DNA of 64,000 nt, from the NCBI GenBank assembly GCA_030867875.1, contig JAOWCC010001634.1:101721321-101785320 (forward strand). Direction: 5' to 3'. Shown here in pieces: positions 9,640 to 18,425 of the stretch. Positions within the stretch are counted from its first letter, which is position 1. Every line of letters starts with the position of its first letter. The translations under genes and the position numbers were made by a program. The notes below the pieces were generated by a model that was not told the origin of the DNA, did not search any database, and saw only the letters and a list, made by a program, of their open reading frames with translations. The DNA is from Actinernus sp. WN-2022. Lineage: Eukaryota; Cnidaria; Anthozoa; Actiniaria; Actinernidae.

Positions 9640-11129
9640 CGAAACAACGTCCATGCGATTCCAGCTGCGGCAATAGATGTCACTGCGAGATTAATCTCAT
9701 GTTTTGGGATAGACTTTGGTATAGGAACTCGTTTCTTGTGCGTCTCGAGAGGCGGCACCAATTTCTTATCTGGAGGTCCTTCCATGGGAGGCGGACGTCC
9801 TTTGACTTCTGCATTGATGTCGTTAGTGCCTAGCGTCATATCTTTCGTGGCTTTCGGGGTTGGATTCCTATAGCCATCTTTCTTACCAAGATAGTACACT
9901 AGATTGCTTGGCAATAATCGTACGCCTATAGCTATCGCTAGATCGAGCCTCTTATGCGTTGTCATTATAGCGGTAAGATAGTTCTTGTAGCTCACCACTA
10001 AATCGTTTTCGAGAATAGCGCCTTCGACTAAGCTCTTGAACTTTTCTTTTACGTTGAAGCTATCTACGATGGATTCGTTAAGATCGTTTTGAGCGCCTAG
10101 AATACAGTATCCAAAAGCCTCAACAGATCGATTCAATCTACCTAACCCAGCATTCGTCAAACCTCTACCGTTTGGTGGCGTAAACCAATTATATTGCTTC
10201 CCTTCGTGTTCGTCGTTCCGAATGAAGGATACTAGATCGCCCTTGTCCACCCTGCCTCCCTCGTCTGCAAATAAGTTATTGTGGTTGGGCCACGTATCTG
10301 CTTCTTTGTCGTAGCCTCGGATTACGTGGACGTTTTTGTAGCCATCGTCATACAAAAGGAATACGTCTCCTAATCCGTGATTCCTACCTCCATGCCATCG
10401 GAAGTCTGGTGTTCGAGATATGCCAAATTCGACGCACAATCTCTCGAGAGCTGACTTGCTGTAGAGGTTATCGAGTTGTTTGAAAGCACTGTCACCAGGT
10501 AGAGGGCAACCAAGTTCATGTAGGATCCTTCGTATCGTGAAATAAACATGGAATCGTAGGAACCCTTGGACAACTGGTGGATACGTTTTGAAAGTGGGGT
10601 CAAACAACGACACACCGCATCCGGAAGTCGCGCACCACGTTGCGAAATTAAGTTGTTGAGGCCAGTACTTGAAATCCGGACCCGATAACCACGCATGGGA
10701 CTCCTTTGCTGTCACATGCTTTACGACGGTCTCCTTGAATACGTTAGGAACGCCAGCTTTGAACTTCTTCGTTGGGGTGACATATATCCATAGATTAGTG
10801 AGATCAATATCTCGTGTCGGTCCAGTAGAAGGAACTGCTGTAATAAGATATTTCGCACTCTTATCTAGGGTCAACGTAGATGGGAAGCCATCAACCATTC
10901 CTTGCAATGCGTCATCGATGCGTTTTTGAGTGACTGCAGGTAGCTTGGAGACATCATCACCATAGACCACATAGCCAGAATCCCCATCTCGAAACCAAAT
11001 ACTCGTCGAATATTTGCCTGGACCGTTCACTTCAGTAGAGACATAGAACTCGTGAAGATCTGCATGTGGGTATTTCTTTTCGAACTTCACCAACAGCTTG
11101 GCATTCAATGTTGCGACCACATCTGCCAT
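9636..11129 (-). CDS. large conserved Polinton protein of unknown function (497 aa)
   Basis: The start at 11129 (MADVVATL) is preferred to an upstream frame extension that crosses the divergent promoter. The central block contains YWPQQLNFATWCATSGCG, then FHVYFTIRRILHELGCPLPGD and GRNHGLGDVF, a combination I associate with a conserved family in cnidarian Polinton-like elements. The C-terminal part is proline- and lysine-rich and ends in a hydrophobic segment (LAVTSIAAAGIAWTLF). It is probably a structural protein. It could also be a capsid protein, and I cannot decide between this and the 412-residue gene for the major capsid role with certainty. Function otherwise unknown. Confidence 0.75.
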   Translation of the reverse strand: MADVVATLNAKLLVKFEKKYPHADLHEFYVSTEVNGPGKYSTSIWFRDGDSGYVVYGDDVSKLPAVTQKRIDDALQGMVDGFPSTLTLDKSAKYLITAVPSTGPTRDIDLTNLWIYVTPTKKFKAGVPNVFKETVVKHVTAKESHAWLSGPDFKYWPQQLNFATWCATSGCGVSLFDPTFKTYPPVVQGFLRFHVYFTIRRILHELGCPLPGDSAFKQLDNLYSKSALERLCVEFGISRTPDFRWHGGRNHGLGDVFLLYDDGYKNVHVIRGYDKEADTWPNHNNLFADEGGRVDKGDLVSFIRNDEHEGKQYNWFTPPNGRGLTNAGLGRLNRSVEAFGYCILGAQNDLNESIVDSFNVKEKFKSLVEGAILENDLVVSYKNYLTAIMTTHKRLDLAIAIGVRLLPSNLVYYLGKKDGYRNPTPKATKDMTLGTNDINAEVKGRPPPMEGPPDKKLVPPLETHKKRVPIPKSIPKHEINLAVTSIAAAGIAWTLFR

Positions 11130-11172
11130 GTTGAAGCTATACGTATATATAGTTATACCTTCAACATATAAG
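11130..11172. promoter_or_regulatory. palindromic divergent promoter
   Basis: The 43 bp between the two divergent start codons begin TTGAAG and contain CTTCAA as an inverted arm, around a TATACGTATATATAG core and ATATAGTTAT. The same TTGAA and ATATAGTTAT words occur at 8550-8583. The symmetry fits a bidirectional TATA-type promoter. Confidence 0.6.
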
Positions 11173-11835
11173 ATGGTTCTCTTATATATCACCACAACGT
11201 CGGCTGACCATACTGTCTACTTCGACGACCCTATTCTTATACAGAACGTTTCACTACTCGAGGTCACTTTCGAGAACAGTTGGTGGAACCTAGCAGAGAA
11301 TGCTACCTTCTGGTGGTCTACCGAAGGTATAGGGTTCCCGTACGACGTTCCTAAGGGAAACCACACTATGGCGAGCCTTCGACAATTCTTTGCGCCTGCA
11401 GTTGGTGCTGACATCATAAAAATCGAGAAACCCCACCATAGGAGGTCTTGGAACCTAGAAGTCAAGCAATCGATTCTACTTAGTGGAAATCTCTGCAAAC
11501 TGATGGGTATTGAAGATAAGGATGGGATCGCTACGCGACTAAAAGTAGGCATGCACGAAGTGTCCATTCAAGATGAAATCGACATAGCGTATATCTGCTG
11601 CGACGTGGTGGATTCCAGATTCTCGATTCGAGATGGAAAGCAATCTAAAGTCCTAAGTAGAATACATATCCGAGGCGATAGATTTGTGAAAACGACGTAT
11701 GCCTCACTACAACCTATAGCTGTCAAAGCTCTAGGTACGACACGAAACAGCCTTCGCCTGACGATTCGTGACGAGAAAGGCAATACCATAAACTTCCATG
11801 GTCGACCTATACGCTACGTATTAAAGATTGAGTAA
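11173..11835 (+). CDS. predicted beta-rich virion protein (220 aa), possible minor capsid
   Basis: The start at 11173 (MVLLYITTTSADHTVYF) follows the divergent promoter; the frame extends further upstream only through that promoter. The protein is strand-rich with few long helices. Its motif order (NSWWNL near residue 37, an ICCDVVDSRF strand, and a C-terminal LTIRDEKGNTINFHG) resembles small beta proteins found beside capsid genes in cnidarian Polinton-like elements. A penton or fibre-like role is possible but not shown. It is divergent from the 497-residue gene and followed closely by the 207-residue membrane protein. Confidence 0.7.
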   Translation: MVLLYITTTSADHTVYFDDPILIQNVSLLEVTFENSWWNLAENATFWWSTEGIGFPYDVPKGNHTMASLRQFFAPAVGADIIKIEKPHHRRSWNLEVKQSILLSGNLCKLMGIEDKDGIATRLKVGMHEVSIQDEIDIAYICCDVVDSRFSIRDGKQSKVLSRIHIRGDRFVKTTYASLQPIAVKALGTTRNSLRLTIRDEKGNTINFHGRPIRYVLKIE

Positions 11836-11862
11836 ATCATACATATATAGCATATACATACG

Positions 11863-12486
11863 ATGGACGGCGATTCAATTCAACCCCTTTTTCCATCAGC
11901 ACCAAATATCTATCCACCGCTTGCTAGTGGCACTGGAAAGAATTTTCGTCTGCAAACAATCCGAGATACGCTTTCAGATATCGAAACTCAAGAAAAACAC
12001 TATGAAGGCGTGCGTAAGAAATATGCGCGTTCTCAAGGAATAGTTCATGGTATCGCAGTGGTAACAGGAGGTCTATCTGTGATTTTATCTGGATCTGGAT
12101 TGGGAGTAGCCTTAACTGGTTTTGGAATAGTGATTGGTTTACCACTTGGTGTTATTGGTGGCTTGTGCGGGTTAATTTCAGCATCTACGACCGTTGGAGC
12201 TAAACAATTAGGAATAAAAGTATCTAAGCATGAGAAAACCACTATGTTAGCAAAAGCTAAAATTAATACGATTCGTGATCTAGTATCGAAAGCCTTGCGT
12301 GATGAAAATATATCTGATTCTGAATATGGTATCATCCTCGCTGAAGCAGATAAATACGAGATTATGAGGTCTGAAATTCGTCTTAAGACTTTGGGTGGTG
12401 AAAAATACGTGGAACAGATTCGAATGGAACTCAAACAAGAAGTGCAAAAGGAAATGCGAGAAAAACTTGGCAGTCTAGTGGGATAA
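11863..12486 (+). CDS. Polinton two-segment membrane protein (207 aa)
   Basis: The N-terminus is proline-containing (PSAPNIYPPLASG). A charged helix with KKYARSQG precedes a hairpin of two hydrophobic segments (GIAVVTGGLSVILSGSGLG and GFGIVIGLPLGVIGG, about residues 63-105). The C-terminal 90 residues are helical and charged and include DENISDSEYGIILAEADKY, which looks like an EF-hand-like helix pair but lacks a full calcium loop. I recall this architecture as a common accessory protein of cnidarian Polinton elements. TATA-like ATATATAGCATATA lies just upstream. Probably a virion membrane protein; function unknown. Confidence 0.75.
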   Translation: MDGDSIQPLFPSAPNIYPPLASGTGKNFRLQTIRDTLSDIETQEKHYEGVRKKYARSQGIVHGIAVVTGGLSVILSGSGLGVALTGFGIVIGLPLGVIGGLCGLISASTTVGAKQLGIKVSKHEKTTMLAKAKINTIRDLVSKALRDENISDSEYGIILAEADKYEIMRSEIRLKTLGGEKYVEQIRMELKQEVQKEMREKLGSLVG

Positions 12487-12582
12487 GAATCGAATGTGGC
12501 TCTTATTTTCACTTTACGAAATCAAACCCTATCACTAGTTAGACCGTGTTTTTTATAGATGGGCTCAAAGTAGGAATGGTAA

Positions 12583-13479
12583 TTAAGCAATCAACTCCTT
12601 GACAAAACGTATGATCGAACTCCTATGTATACCACACCGTTTAACAACGTCAATAAGAGACATACAAGATCCCGAACGATGTAGTACCTCGTAACTTGCT
12701 CCAACAACTTTAGTTCGAAGTATAGAGCTGGTACCTATATTGTTTTCTATTGCCGTATGAACAATCTCATAGACTATTTGTTGGACATTCTTAGGTACTC
12801 CTTTGGGGTCGAGTTTAACAAAAGTCGTTGTAATGTGAGGAGCTATTCGATCGGTATTCAAATCTATATCGATCTTATCGTCATCACGTAGAGAACGTAT
12901 AAAGACATTTCCACGACATATGCTCTTATTGTTTAGTTGCATTAAACGAGCGACCTCTCCTGTAGATCTAACGAACCCACATTGTATACATGCTTGATAA
13001 AGTATAGCGGCTAAAATAGTTCGTTTCGTATAGCAACGTTTGATACAAACTTTCTGTACTTGAATGAATGTATCGGCTACGATTACTAATACATTTGTGG
13101 GAAACGAGAGGGCGTAATTTTGTTTATAAGTAGTGTCGTATGCCTGTAGTTCTCGCATAATCGTTTGTAGTTGTAATTCTTCGTTATCGCTTTGCTTTGG
13201 GATTGTGCGGTCTAGATCATGTTGATGCTGAAAGCTATCCGGCCCTACTATGTGTAACCTAGTAGTAAGATTGGTAGTTGTTTCTTCACATGATTCGACC
13301 TCGGAAACAAGACCACAAGTGGGACATATGAATTCCATTCCTTGTATTTCCATCGGACATAAACATTCGGAACATGATTCACCGGTGCTAATATGCGACA
13401 ATGGTTCAATATGCGACAATGGTTTGATACGTAGGCTTGCACAAATTTCTGGACCAAGTAATCTAATAATGTCATCCAT
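12583..13479 (-). CDS. TFIIB-like transcription initiation factor
   Basis: This is a 298-residue protein starting at 13479 (MDDIIRLLG). The frame extends upstream only through the T-tract of the hairpin region. Residues 36-56 form a zinc ribbon of TFIIB type (CSECLCP then FICPTCGLV). The core has a cyclin-like repeat in which TILAAILYQACIQCGFVRS and IYEVARLM-like spacing match the TFIIB/TFB pattern, and a second weaker helical repeat ends with a helix-turn-helix-like SLIDVVKRCGIHRSSIIRFV. TFIIB recruits RNA polymerase to promoters. A viral late transcription factor of the VLTF3 type is an alternative. It neighbours a TFIIS-like gene, which strengthens a transcription role. Confidence 0.8.
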   Translation of the reverse strand: MDDIIRLLGPEICASLRIKPLSHIEPLSHISTGESCSECLCPMEIQGMEFICPTCGLVSEVESCEETTTNLTTRLHIVGPDSFQHQHDLDRTIPKQSDNEELQLQTIMRELQAYDTTYKQNYALSFPTNVLVIVADTFIQVQKVCIKRCYTKRTILAAILYQACIQCGFVRSTGEVARLMQLNNKSICRGNVFIRSLRDDDKIDIDLNTDRIAPHITTTFVKLDPKGVPKNVQQIVYEIVHTAIENNIGTSSILRTKVVGASYEVLHRSGSCMSLIDVVKRCGIHRSSIIRFVKELIA

Positions 13480-13524
13480 ACTAGTCGTATACCATACGCC
13501 TGTCAATTGTTCAATTGTTCGTTT

Positions 13525-13600
13525 GTTTAAAAAAAAAAAAAAAAATGAAGAGAGGTCGCATAACAATTTCTCTTCATTCTTTTTTCTTTTTTTTTCGTAC
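13525..13600. terminator. second hairpin with A-tract and T-tract arms
   Basis: An A-run of about 17 bases, a stem with arms TGAAGAGA and TCTCTTCA, and T-runs ending in CGTA repeat the layout at 4918-5003, with a different stem sequence. In the minus-strand transcript the stem is followed by a long T-run, just after the Cys-rich gene and just before the TFIIB-like gene. Confidence 0.55.
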
Positions 13601-13608
13601 CGCGATTT

Positions 13609-14028
13609 CTACTCTTTCTCCGATCCTACCACATTTAGATCTTTCTCACTGATGGAGAGGTCATCCAATGCATTATCGAGATCGTGAATGTCCACCACAT
13701 TTCGATCTTTTTCCGATTCCACTACATTTAGATCTTTCTCCGATTCTACTACATTTGAACACGTGATATTCGCTGACTCGTTAGCTCGCTTCTTATCAAG
13801 GTTCTTCTTATTGCGAATGGTACGACGTTGAGGTGCGCCACATTTTGCACAAAGTTCGTGAGCAGTACGACAGCCTCGACCACACGTCAAACATGGAACG
13901 AATATAGCACATCCTCTTCCTATCTGGAAGTTATGTTGAGAGCAATACTCTGACGTCTTTGAACACTTACTTATACATTTCGTGGTCTTTCCTCGCATCA
14001 ACCAATCACAAGTTCTTGTCTCAATCAT
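13609..14028 (-). CDS. Cys-rich zinc-binding protein with repeated acidic tail (139 aa)
   Basis: The first 70 residues contain eleven cysteines, including paired patterns CxxxCxxxxxxC, CLTCGRGC and CAKCGAP, and so probably bind zinc. A basic stretch follows (RRTIRNKKNLDKKR), then a tail with about four copies of a DLNVVESEK-like decapeptide. No named family is recognised. The gene lies between the TFIIB-like and TFIIS-like genes and shares a start-site motif with the latter, which suggests joint expression. A regulatory or transcription-associated role is inferred from this only. Confidence 0.7.
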   Translation of the reverse strand: MIETRTCDWLMRGKTTKCISKCSKTSEYCSQHNFQIGRGCAIFVPCLTCGRGCRTAHELCAKCGAPQRRTIRNKKNLDKKRANESANITCSNVVESEKDLNVVESEKDRNVVDIHDLDNALDDLSISEKDLNVVGSEKE

Positions 14029-14055
14029 CGTGCAATATACCTATATATGTTATAT
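14029..14055 (-). promoter_or_regulatory. start-site motif shared by two genes
   Basis: Immediately upstream of the ATG at 14028 the minus strand reads TATATAGGTATATTGCACG. The TFIIS-like gene start at 14816 is preceded by TATTAGGTATTGCACT. The common AGGTAT(AT)TTGCAC directly next to both ATGs suggests a shared promoter or initiator. Confidence 0.5.
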
Positions 14056-14282
14056 GTCTAATTGGTATCTTAGTTGTGACGTCTACGTTGAGGTTCTTCA
14101 ATCACGCGCGGTTGTCTAATCTGTGTGGTAGGAGCTCGTCTAATCTGTGCGGTATTAATGTGTACTAAGATAACAACATACGTTAATATCGTGAAGTAAA
14201 GAATATATGTTAATACCATTGGTGGATATACCGTATACTAATCACTCCTCTAATAGGTGCTCAAGTTGTCCATTTTCGACTC
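14056..14282. other. AT-rich intergenic sequence in left element
   Basis: This 227-bp stretch between the two zinc-protein genes has no ORF of note. It includes a near-repeat (GTTGTCTAATCTGTG and GTCTAATCTGTGCGGT) and the word CTCCTCTAATAGG, which recurs to the right of the TFIIS-like gene. Confidence 0.5.
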
Positions 14283-14816
14283 TTACCCACCAATAAAGTT
14301 CGTACCACATTGTCTACAAGTACAAAATATCGTTGTTGGTTCATCAAGAGCTCGAGTTTGTACTTCTCGATAAACGCAATTGCGTTCGTGACAAATGGGA
14401 CATTTATATAGCCGAGACGTCTTTTCATTAACCTTCTGTTGACTTCGTAAAGCAATTTCAGTACGTTCGTTTCTAGAAGCTTTTGGACACAATTGTGCTG
14501 ACCTAAGATATCCCATTTCGTTAGGTAGCCATATTCCCATTGCTAGTTGGTCAAGAGCGAATGTACCATGCATGCGACAAACGCTGGAACTAGGATCTAA
14601 ATTACTAAGTATGGTTCCACATCGCGAAGAATAAATATTTATGAACGAATCGGATGTCCAACTGCGGACGACTGCTTCTGTTTGAAGGGCTTCGATTACT
14701 CGATTATAGCACGATCGTTCTAATAATATTGCGAAAGTCCGGGGGTTGGAAAAACGAGAATCGCTAGAGAAAATACGATAGAATATCGCACGATATAATA
14801 AACGGGGTTCGGTCAT
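14283..14816 (-). CDS. TFIIS-like transcription elongation factor
   Basis: The C-terminus is a TFIIS-type zinc ribbon with C139, C142, C167 and C170 as ligands and the active hairpin QTRALDEPTT (D158, E159), matching the RSADEP motif that enters the RNA polymerase active site. The N-terminal 60 residues (YRAIFYRIF, FAILLERSCYNRVIEAL) fit the helical domain II that binds polymerase. A CRMH segment with TFALDQLAMG lies between. It would stimulate transcript cleavage by a stalled RNA polymerase. Length (177) is close to viral TFIIS proteins of NCLDVs. It is the last recognised gene of the left element. Confidence 0.9.
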   Translation of the reverse strand: MTEPRLLYRAIFYRIFSSDSRFSNPRTFAILLERSCYNRVIEALQTEAVVRSWTSDSFINIYSSRCGTILSNLDPSSSVCRMHGTFALDQLAMGIWLPNEMGYLRSAQLCPKASRNERTEIALRSQQKVNEKTSRLYKCPICHERNCVYREVQTRALDEPTTIFCTCRQCGTNFIGG

Positions 14817-15210
14817 AGTGCAATACCTAATAGCAACACTCCTCTAATAGGGTGTTAGAATACAATAAATTCACTATAAACCAAGTGTTCGAACAAATGT
14901 TAATATATGCTTAGCCATGATATAATACCTATAACTACAATCCTTTAATGTAATGCATAAATACGATAAATGAACTATAGTAGTAAATAATACCTTATAA
15001 ACACGTTTCTCTAATAGGATGTTGAAATGTAAAAAATACAACGAAAAAATGAGGGTCTTATTATATGTTGTTTTTTCTTGTGTCGTATGTTGTTTTTTCG
15101 TTGTGCAGGCTCGTTGGAAATCGTTGTACGTGTCCCAGCCGTTTGCTGCTCTTTGTTGCTTTTTTGTTGCATTTGTTCGTTGAAATTTGTTGTGTGTGTC
15201 CCAGTCCCCC
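14817..15210. repeat. degenerate subterminal repeats at the right side of the left element
   Basis: Three to four degenerate copies of a 60-80 bp unit built around ATACCTA...CTCTAATAGG..GTT run from about 14820 to 15045. They are followed by an imperfect tandem duplication of about 75 bp (15060-15210) with the words TATGTTGTTTTTTC and GTGTCCCAGYC twice each. No gene is seen. The right end of the Polinton should lie in or near this stretch, but without its left terminal repeat in the window the exact end cannot be fixed. Confidence 0.55.
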
Positions 15211-16740
15211 TACTTTGTATACTACTAGGGATCTTCCCCCAAGATTGGAAGCTTGCAAGAGTTACTCTCTTTAAACAGGGTACTAAATGTGATCCAAATA
15301 ACTATAGACCAATCTCAATTATCCCTGCTGTTGCAAAATTATTTGAAAGGCTGGTATTTAATCAGTTTTATGATTACCTACAAGAACACAACAACCTTAC
15401 TAATAGCCAATCGGGATTTCGCACCCTCCACTCTACGGTGACAGCATTACTAGAAGCTACAGACCAGTGACACTACAGCATTGACAAAGGACATGTCAAT
15501 TCCTGGATCTGAAAAAAAGCGTTTGACACTGTCGACCACGAAATCCTTTTTGAAAAACTTAAATTGTATGGATTAGATCAAGCCTCTTTGAACTGGTTTG
15601 ACCCGTATCTTAATTAGTAACAGGCAGCAACAATTCAGGATAAACAATGAAACATCTAGTCCCAGAACCCTCAATTGCGGTGTGCCTCAGGAACGATACT
15701 AGGGCCCCTTCCATTTTTACTCTACATCAACGATCTACCAACTGCCTATTAAAATCTTTTCCTCGGATGTACGCTGACGATACAAACTTAACAGTAACCG
15801 GCGAGAGTCCGCGAGAGATAGAAGAATCCTTGGAACTCGACCTCCAAAATGTTTGAAATTGGCTTTGCGCAAATACACTCACCCTAAATGTAACCAAAAC
15901 TGAACTGTTACTAGTGGGTTCCCACAAGAAATTGACAAATTTTCCGAAAGAGTTCTCTTTTACCATTGATGGTAATCATAGAAAGAGTTACTTCAACAAA
16001 ACCTTGGTGTACATCTAAATGAAAATTTGTCTTGGAAAACCCACATTAACAAACTCATGAAGAAAATCTCCTCAGGTCTAGGTGCACTCAGACGAATAAA
16101 GCCTTTCATACCCCTCAAAGCACTGCTAAGTGTCTATGATACTCTCATACTAACTTATTTTTATTACTGCAGTGTTGTATGGGAAACCTAAACAAAGGAC
16201 TTGCCGAGAATCTACAAAAGTCGCAGAACCGAGCTGCCAGAATAATAACCGGTTTACCCTTTGATACTAAGATTGATGAGCTCCTTTGCAGTACTCTAAA
16301 TTGGGATAGACTATATATATTCGACGAATCAAACAAAAAGCAGTAATGATTTATAAGGCTTTAAATAACCTGAATATTTATCCTCAAAAATTTATACCAC
16401 GTTCAGCCTCTACAATTGCAAATTACAATGTGAGGGGCTCATCAACAAAACTAACTCTCGTACGGCCACGAACCAATTTTGGTAAAAGGCTTTTCGCTTT
16501 AGTGGGGCAAAGTTATGGAATGAACTGCAGAGGATGTAAGGCAATCTAATTTTAATAACTTCATGTTTAACCTTACTAAATCGAGTTATTTTAACCATAT
16601 GTAAATGTTTTTTTATATATGACATTCCTATTTTTCTTATTCTTGGCTTTCATATAAAACAGTTTCATATTTTAGTGTTTTTTATCTATGTATGTAACAG
16701 ATGATTTCCCATGTATAAATAAAGATGTACTGTACAAAAT
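15211..16740 (+). pseudogene. decayed non-LTR retrotransposon reverse transcriptase
   Basis: Fragments of a CR1/jockey-like reverse transcriptase run in order: GIFPQDWKLARVTLF, NNYRPISIIP and KLFERLVFNQ (about 15228-15365), then KAFDTVDHEIL (about 15513-15546), a catalytic MYADDTNLTV (about 15767-15797), and the C-terminal helical region to about 16540. Frameshifts and stops separate these pieces. The 3' end has AATAAAG near 16720. It is a dead, 5'-truncated copy inserted at or next to the right end of the left element. Confidence 0.88.
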
Positions 16741-17312
16741 CTAAATCTTCCAGTTCCAAAAGCATACATGTATAAAGCTTTAATACATCAATCTCGACTT
16801 ATCAATGATATATATATATTGTGAAGCCTTGCTTAAACTGCATAAAATGATAACTGCATAATACAAATATTTTTTTGTCTTAAGGTAAGCCTGGGTAAAC
16901 CCTTCAGCAAAGGCGCTGGTATCAGCGATTCCCATACAAACACACACTGTATTTCGCGCCATGTTTGCACCCCTTTCAAAATGTCGGAATTTACCGCGAA
17001 CTGGTCTATTAGGGAGCTTTAGATTCGAGAACGATTACCAACTTTTACTAGGATCGAGTACGACTTTTAGACACAAAATATATCATATAAGTCGCAAGAA
17101 AGTAGAGATCCATTTCTGTCAAACAATGCTGCAGACACGAGAACAAGGTACTACATGCATATAAGACTGGTATTTGGTTGTTCATATATTTTATTAAAAT
17201 GTTCGTCGATTGTGAAAATTTGTACTCGTTGCCGTACTCGTACTCGAATCTAAAGCTAACTTTGGTCGCCAACCACCGACTTCATGTAAACATTCAGCTC
17301 GTTAGCGATTAG
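16741..17312. other. no gene seen
   Basis: This AT-rich stretch holds only short chance ORFs and a TATATATATA run. No recognisable repeat or gene. Confidence 0.5.
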
Positions 17313-17348
17313 ATTCGACCACAGGCACCCCAAGCTCAATTAAGTTAC

Positions 17349-18087
17349 GAAAATATAATTTTATAAGGCGTAACGTACTCCGTTTACTAGCCAGAAATAC
17401 TGTATTTTTTTTGAATAAAAATGACTTACATTGCCACTGTGAGGTCTTGCAATTGTGTCATGTTTCCCTCCTTGTTGGGTGGATTAAGCTTAAAGTACTT
17501 ATAAGCCCGAGCCAGTTATCTTTGATATCGATTGTACATGAAGTGGATAGTCTAACGGTATAATATTTCTTGATTTGGGTGTTGCGTCTACGAGATATAA
17601 AGGTTTATATTTTCCATATGCTAATGAGGTGATGTCATCACCGACATTTGCTGAATTTCTTTGTGCTTGTGAATTAAGCTATTTTCTAATTTAGATTTTT
17701 TTTTTTGGTAAAATGACTTTGATAAGCTTCAAATATAACTTAGAATTTTAAAATAGGTAATTTGTCTCCACCAGCATGCTTTTGTATAATAAGTGATGTC
17801 GGTGATGACATCACATCATTAGCATATTGGAAATATAAACCTTAATATCTCGTAGACGTAACGCCCAAATCAAGAAATATTCTACCGTTGGACTATCCAC
17901 GTCATGTACAATCGATATCAAAGATAACTGGCTAGGGCTTATATGCACTTTAAATCCACCCAACATGACACAAGACATCACAGTAGCAAGGTAAGTCATT
18001 TTTATGCCAAAAAATACAGTATTTCTGGCTAGTAAACGGAGTTCGTTACGCTCCCATACAAACCCTTATAAAGTTTTATAATATAAA
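17349..18087. mobile_element. foldback element nested in the 2.27-kb element
   Basis: The left arm (about 17349-17650) and right arm (about 17785-18087) are inverted copies with scattered mismatches. Shared landmarks are TACTAGCCAGAAATACTGTA, the GATATCGATTGTACATGA region and GTGATGTCATCACCGACAT. The spacer is about 130 bp. No ORF. This is a typical MITE/foldback architecture. Confidence 0.85.
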
Positions 18088-18115
18088 TCATGGTATCATC
18101 CTAAGAACGTGCGAT

Positions 18116-18193
18116 TTGATTGGATGCTCAGCGTGCTTGATTTTCTTATAAATGCACGCTCAAGAATATCAAGCACGCTGAGCATACAATCAA
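18116..18193. repeat. hairpin-forming inverted repeat
   Basis: Arms TGCTCAGCGTGCTTGAT and ATCAAGCACGCTGAGCA, extended by ATTG..CAAT sequence, face each other across about 27 bp. The loop contains another partial copy (GCACGCTCAAGAATATC). Confidence 0.85.
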
Positions 18194-18269
18194 AACAAAA
18201 CGTATCGGTGATTGTTTTTCGCGAGCTTATATAGCTAACGGATGTAATTTAATAGACTGGGAATAAAAC

Positions 18270-18425
18270 ATGTCCGACTTTGAGTTGTTAAGGTGTGTTG
18301 AAGAAGAGGAAAATAAACGTCGCTTCCCAAAACTAAAAGAAAATGATCGGCTTCGTCCTCTAAAGCGACCACAAAATGGGATGCTAAAACGTTTGAAGTT
18401 GAGAAAAGCAATGTCCACATTCTAA
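18270..18425 (+). CDS. possible small transposon-borne ORF (51 aa)
   Basis: An ATG-started ORF encodes a highly charged 51-residue peptide, acidic at first (CVEEEENKRR) and lysine/arginine-rich later (PLKRPQNGMLKRLKLRK). A TATATAG box lies about 43 bp upstream. It sits within the 2.27-kb inverted-repeat element and could be a first exon of a lost transposon gene or chance. No family recognised. Confidence 0.25.
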   Translation: MSDFELLRCVEEEENKRRFPKLKENDRLRPLKRPQNGMLKRLKLRKAMSTF

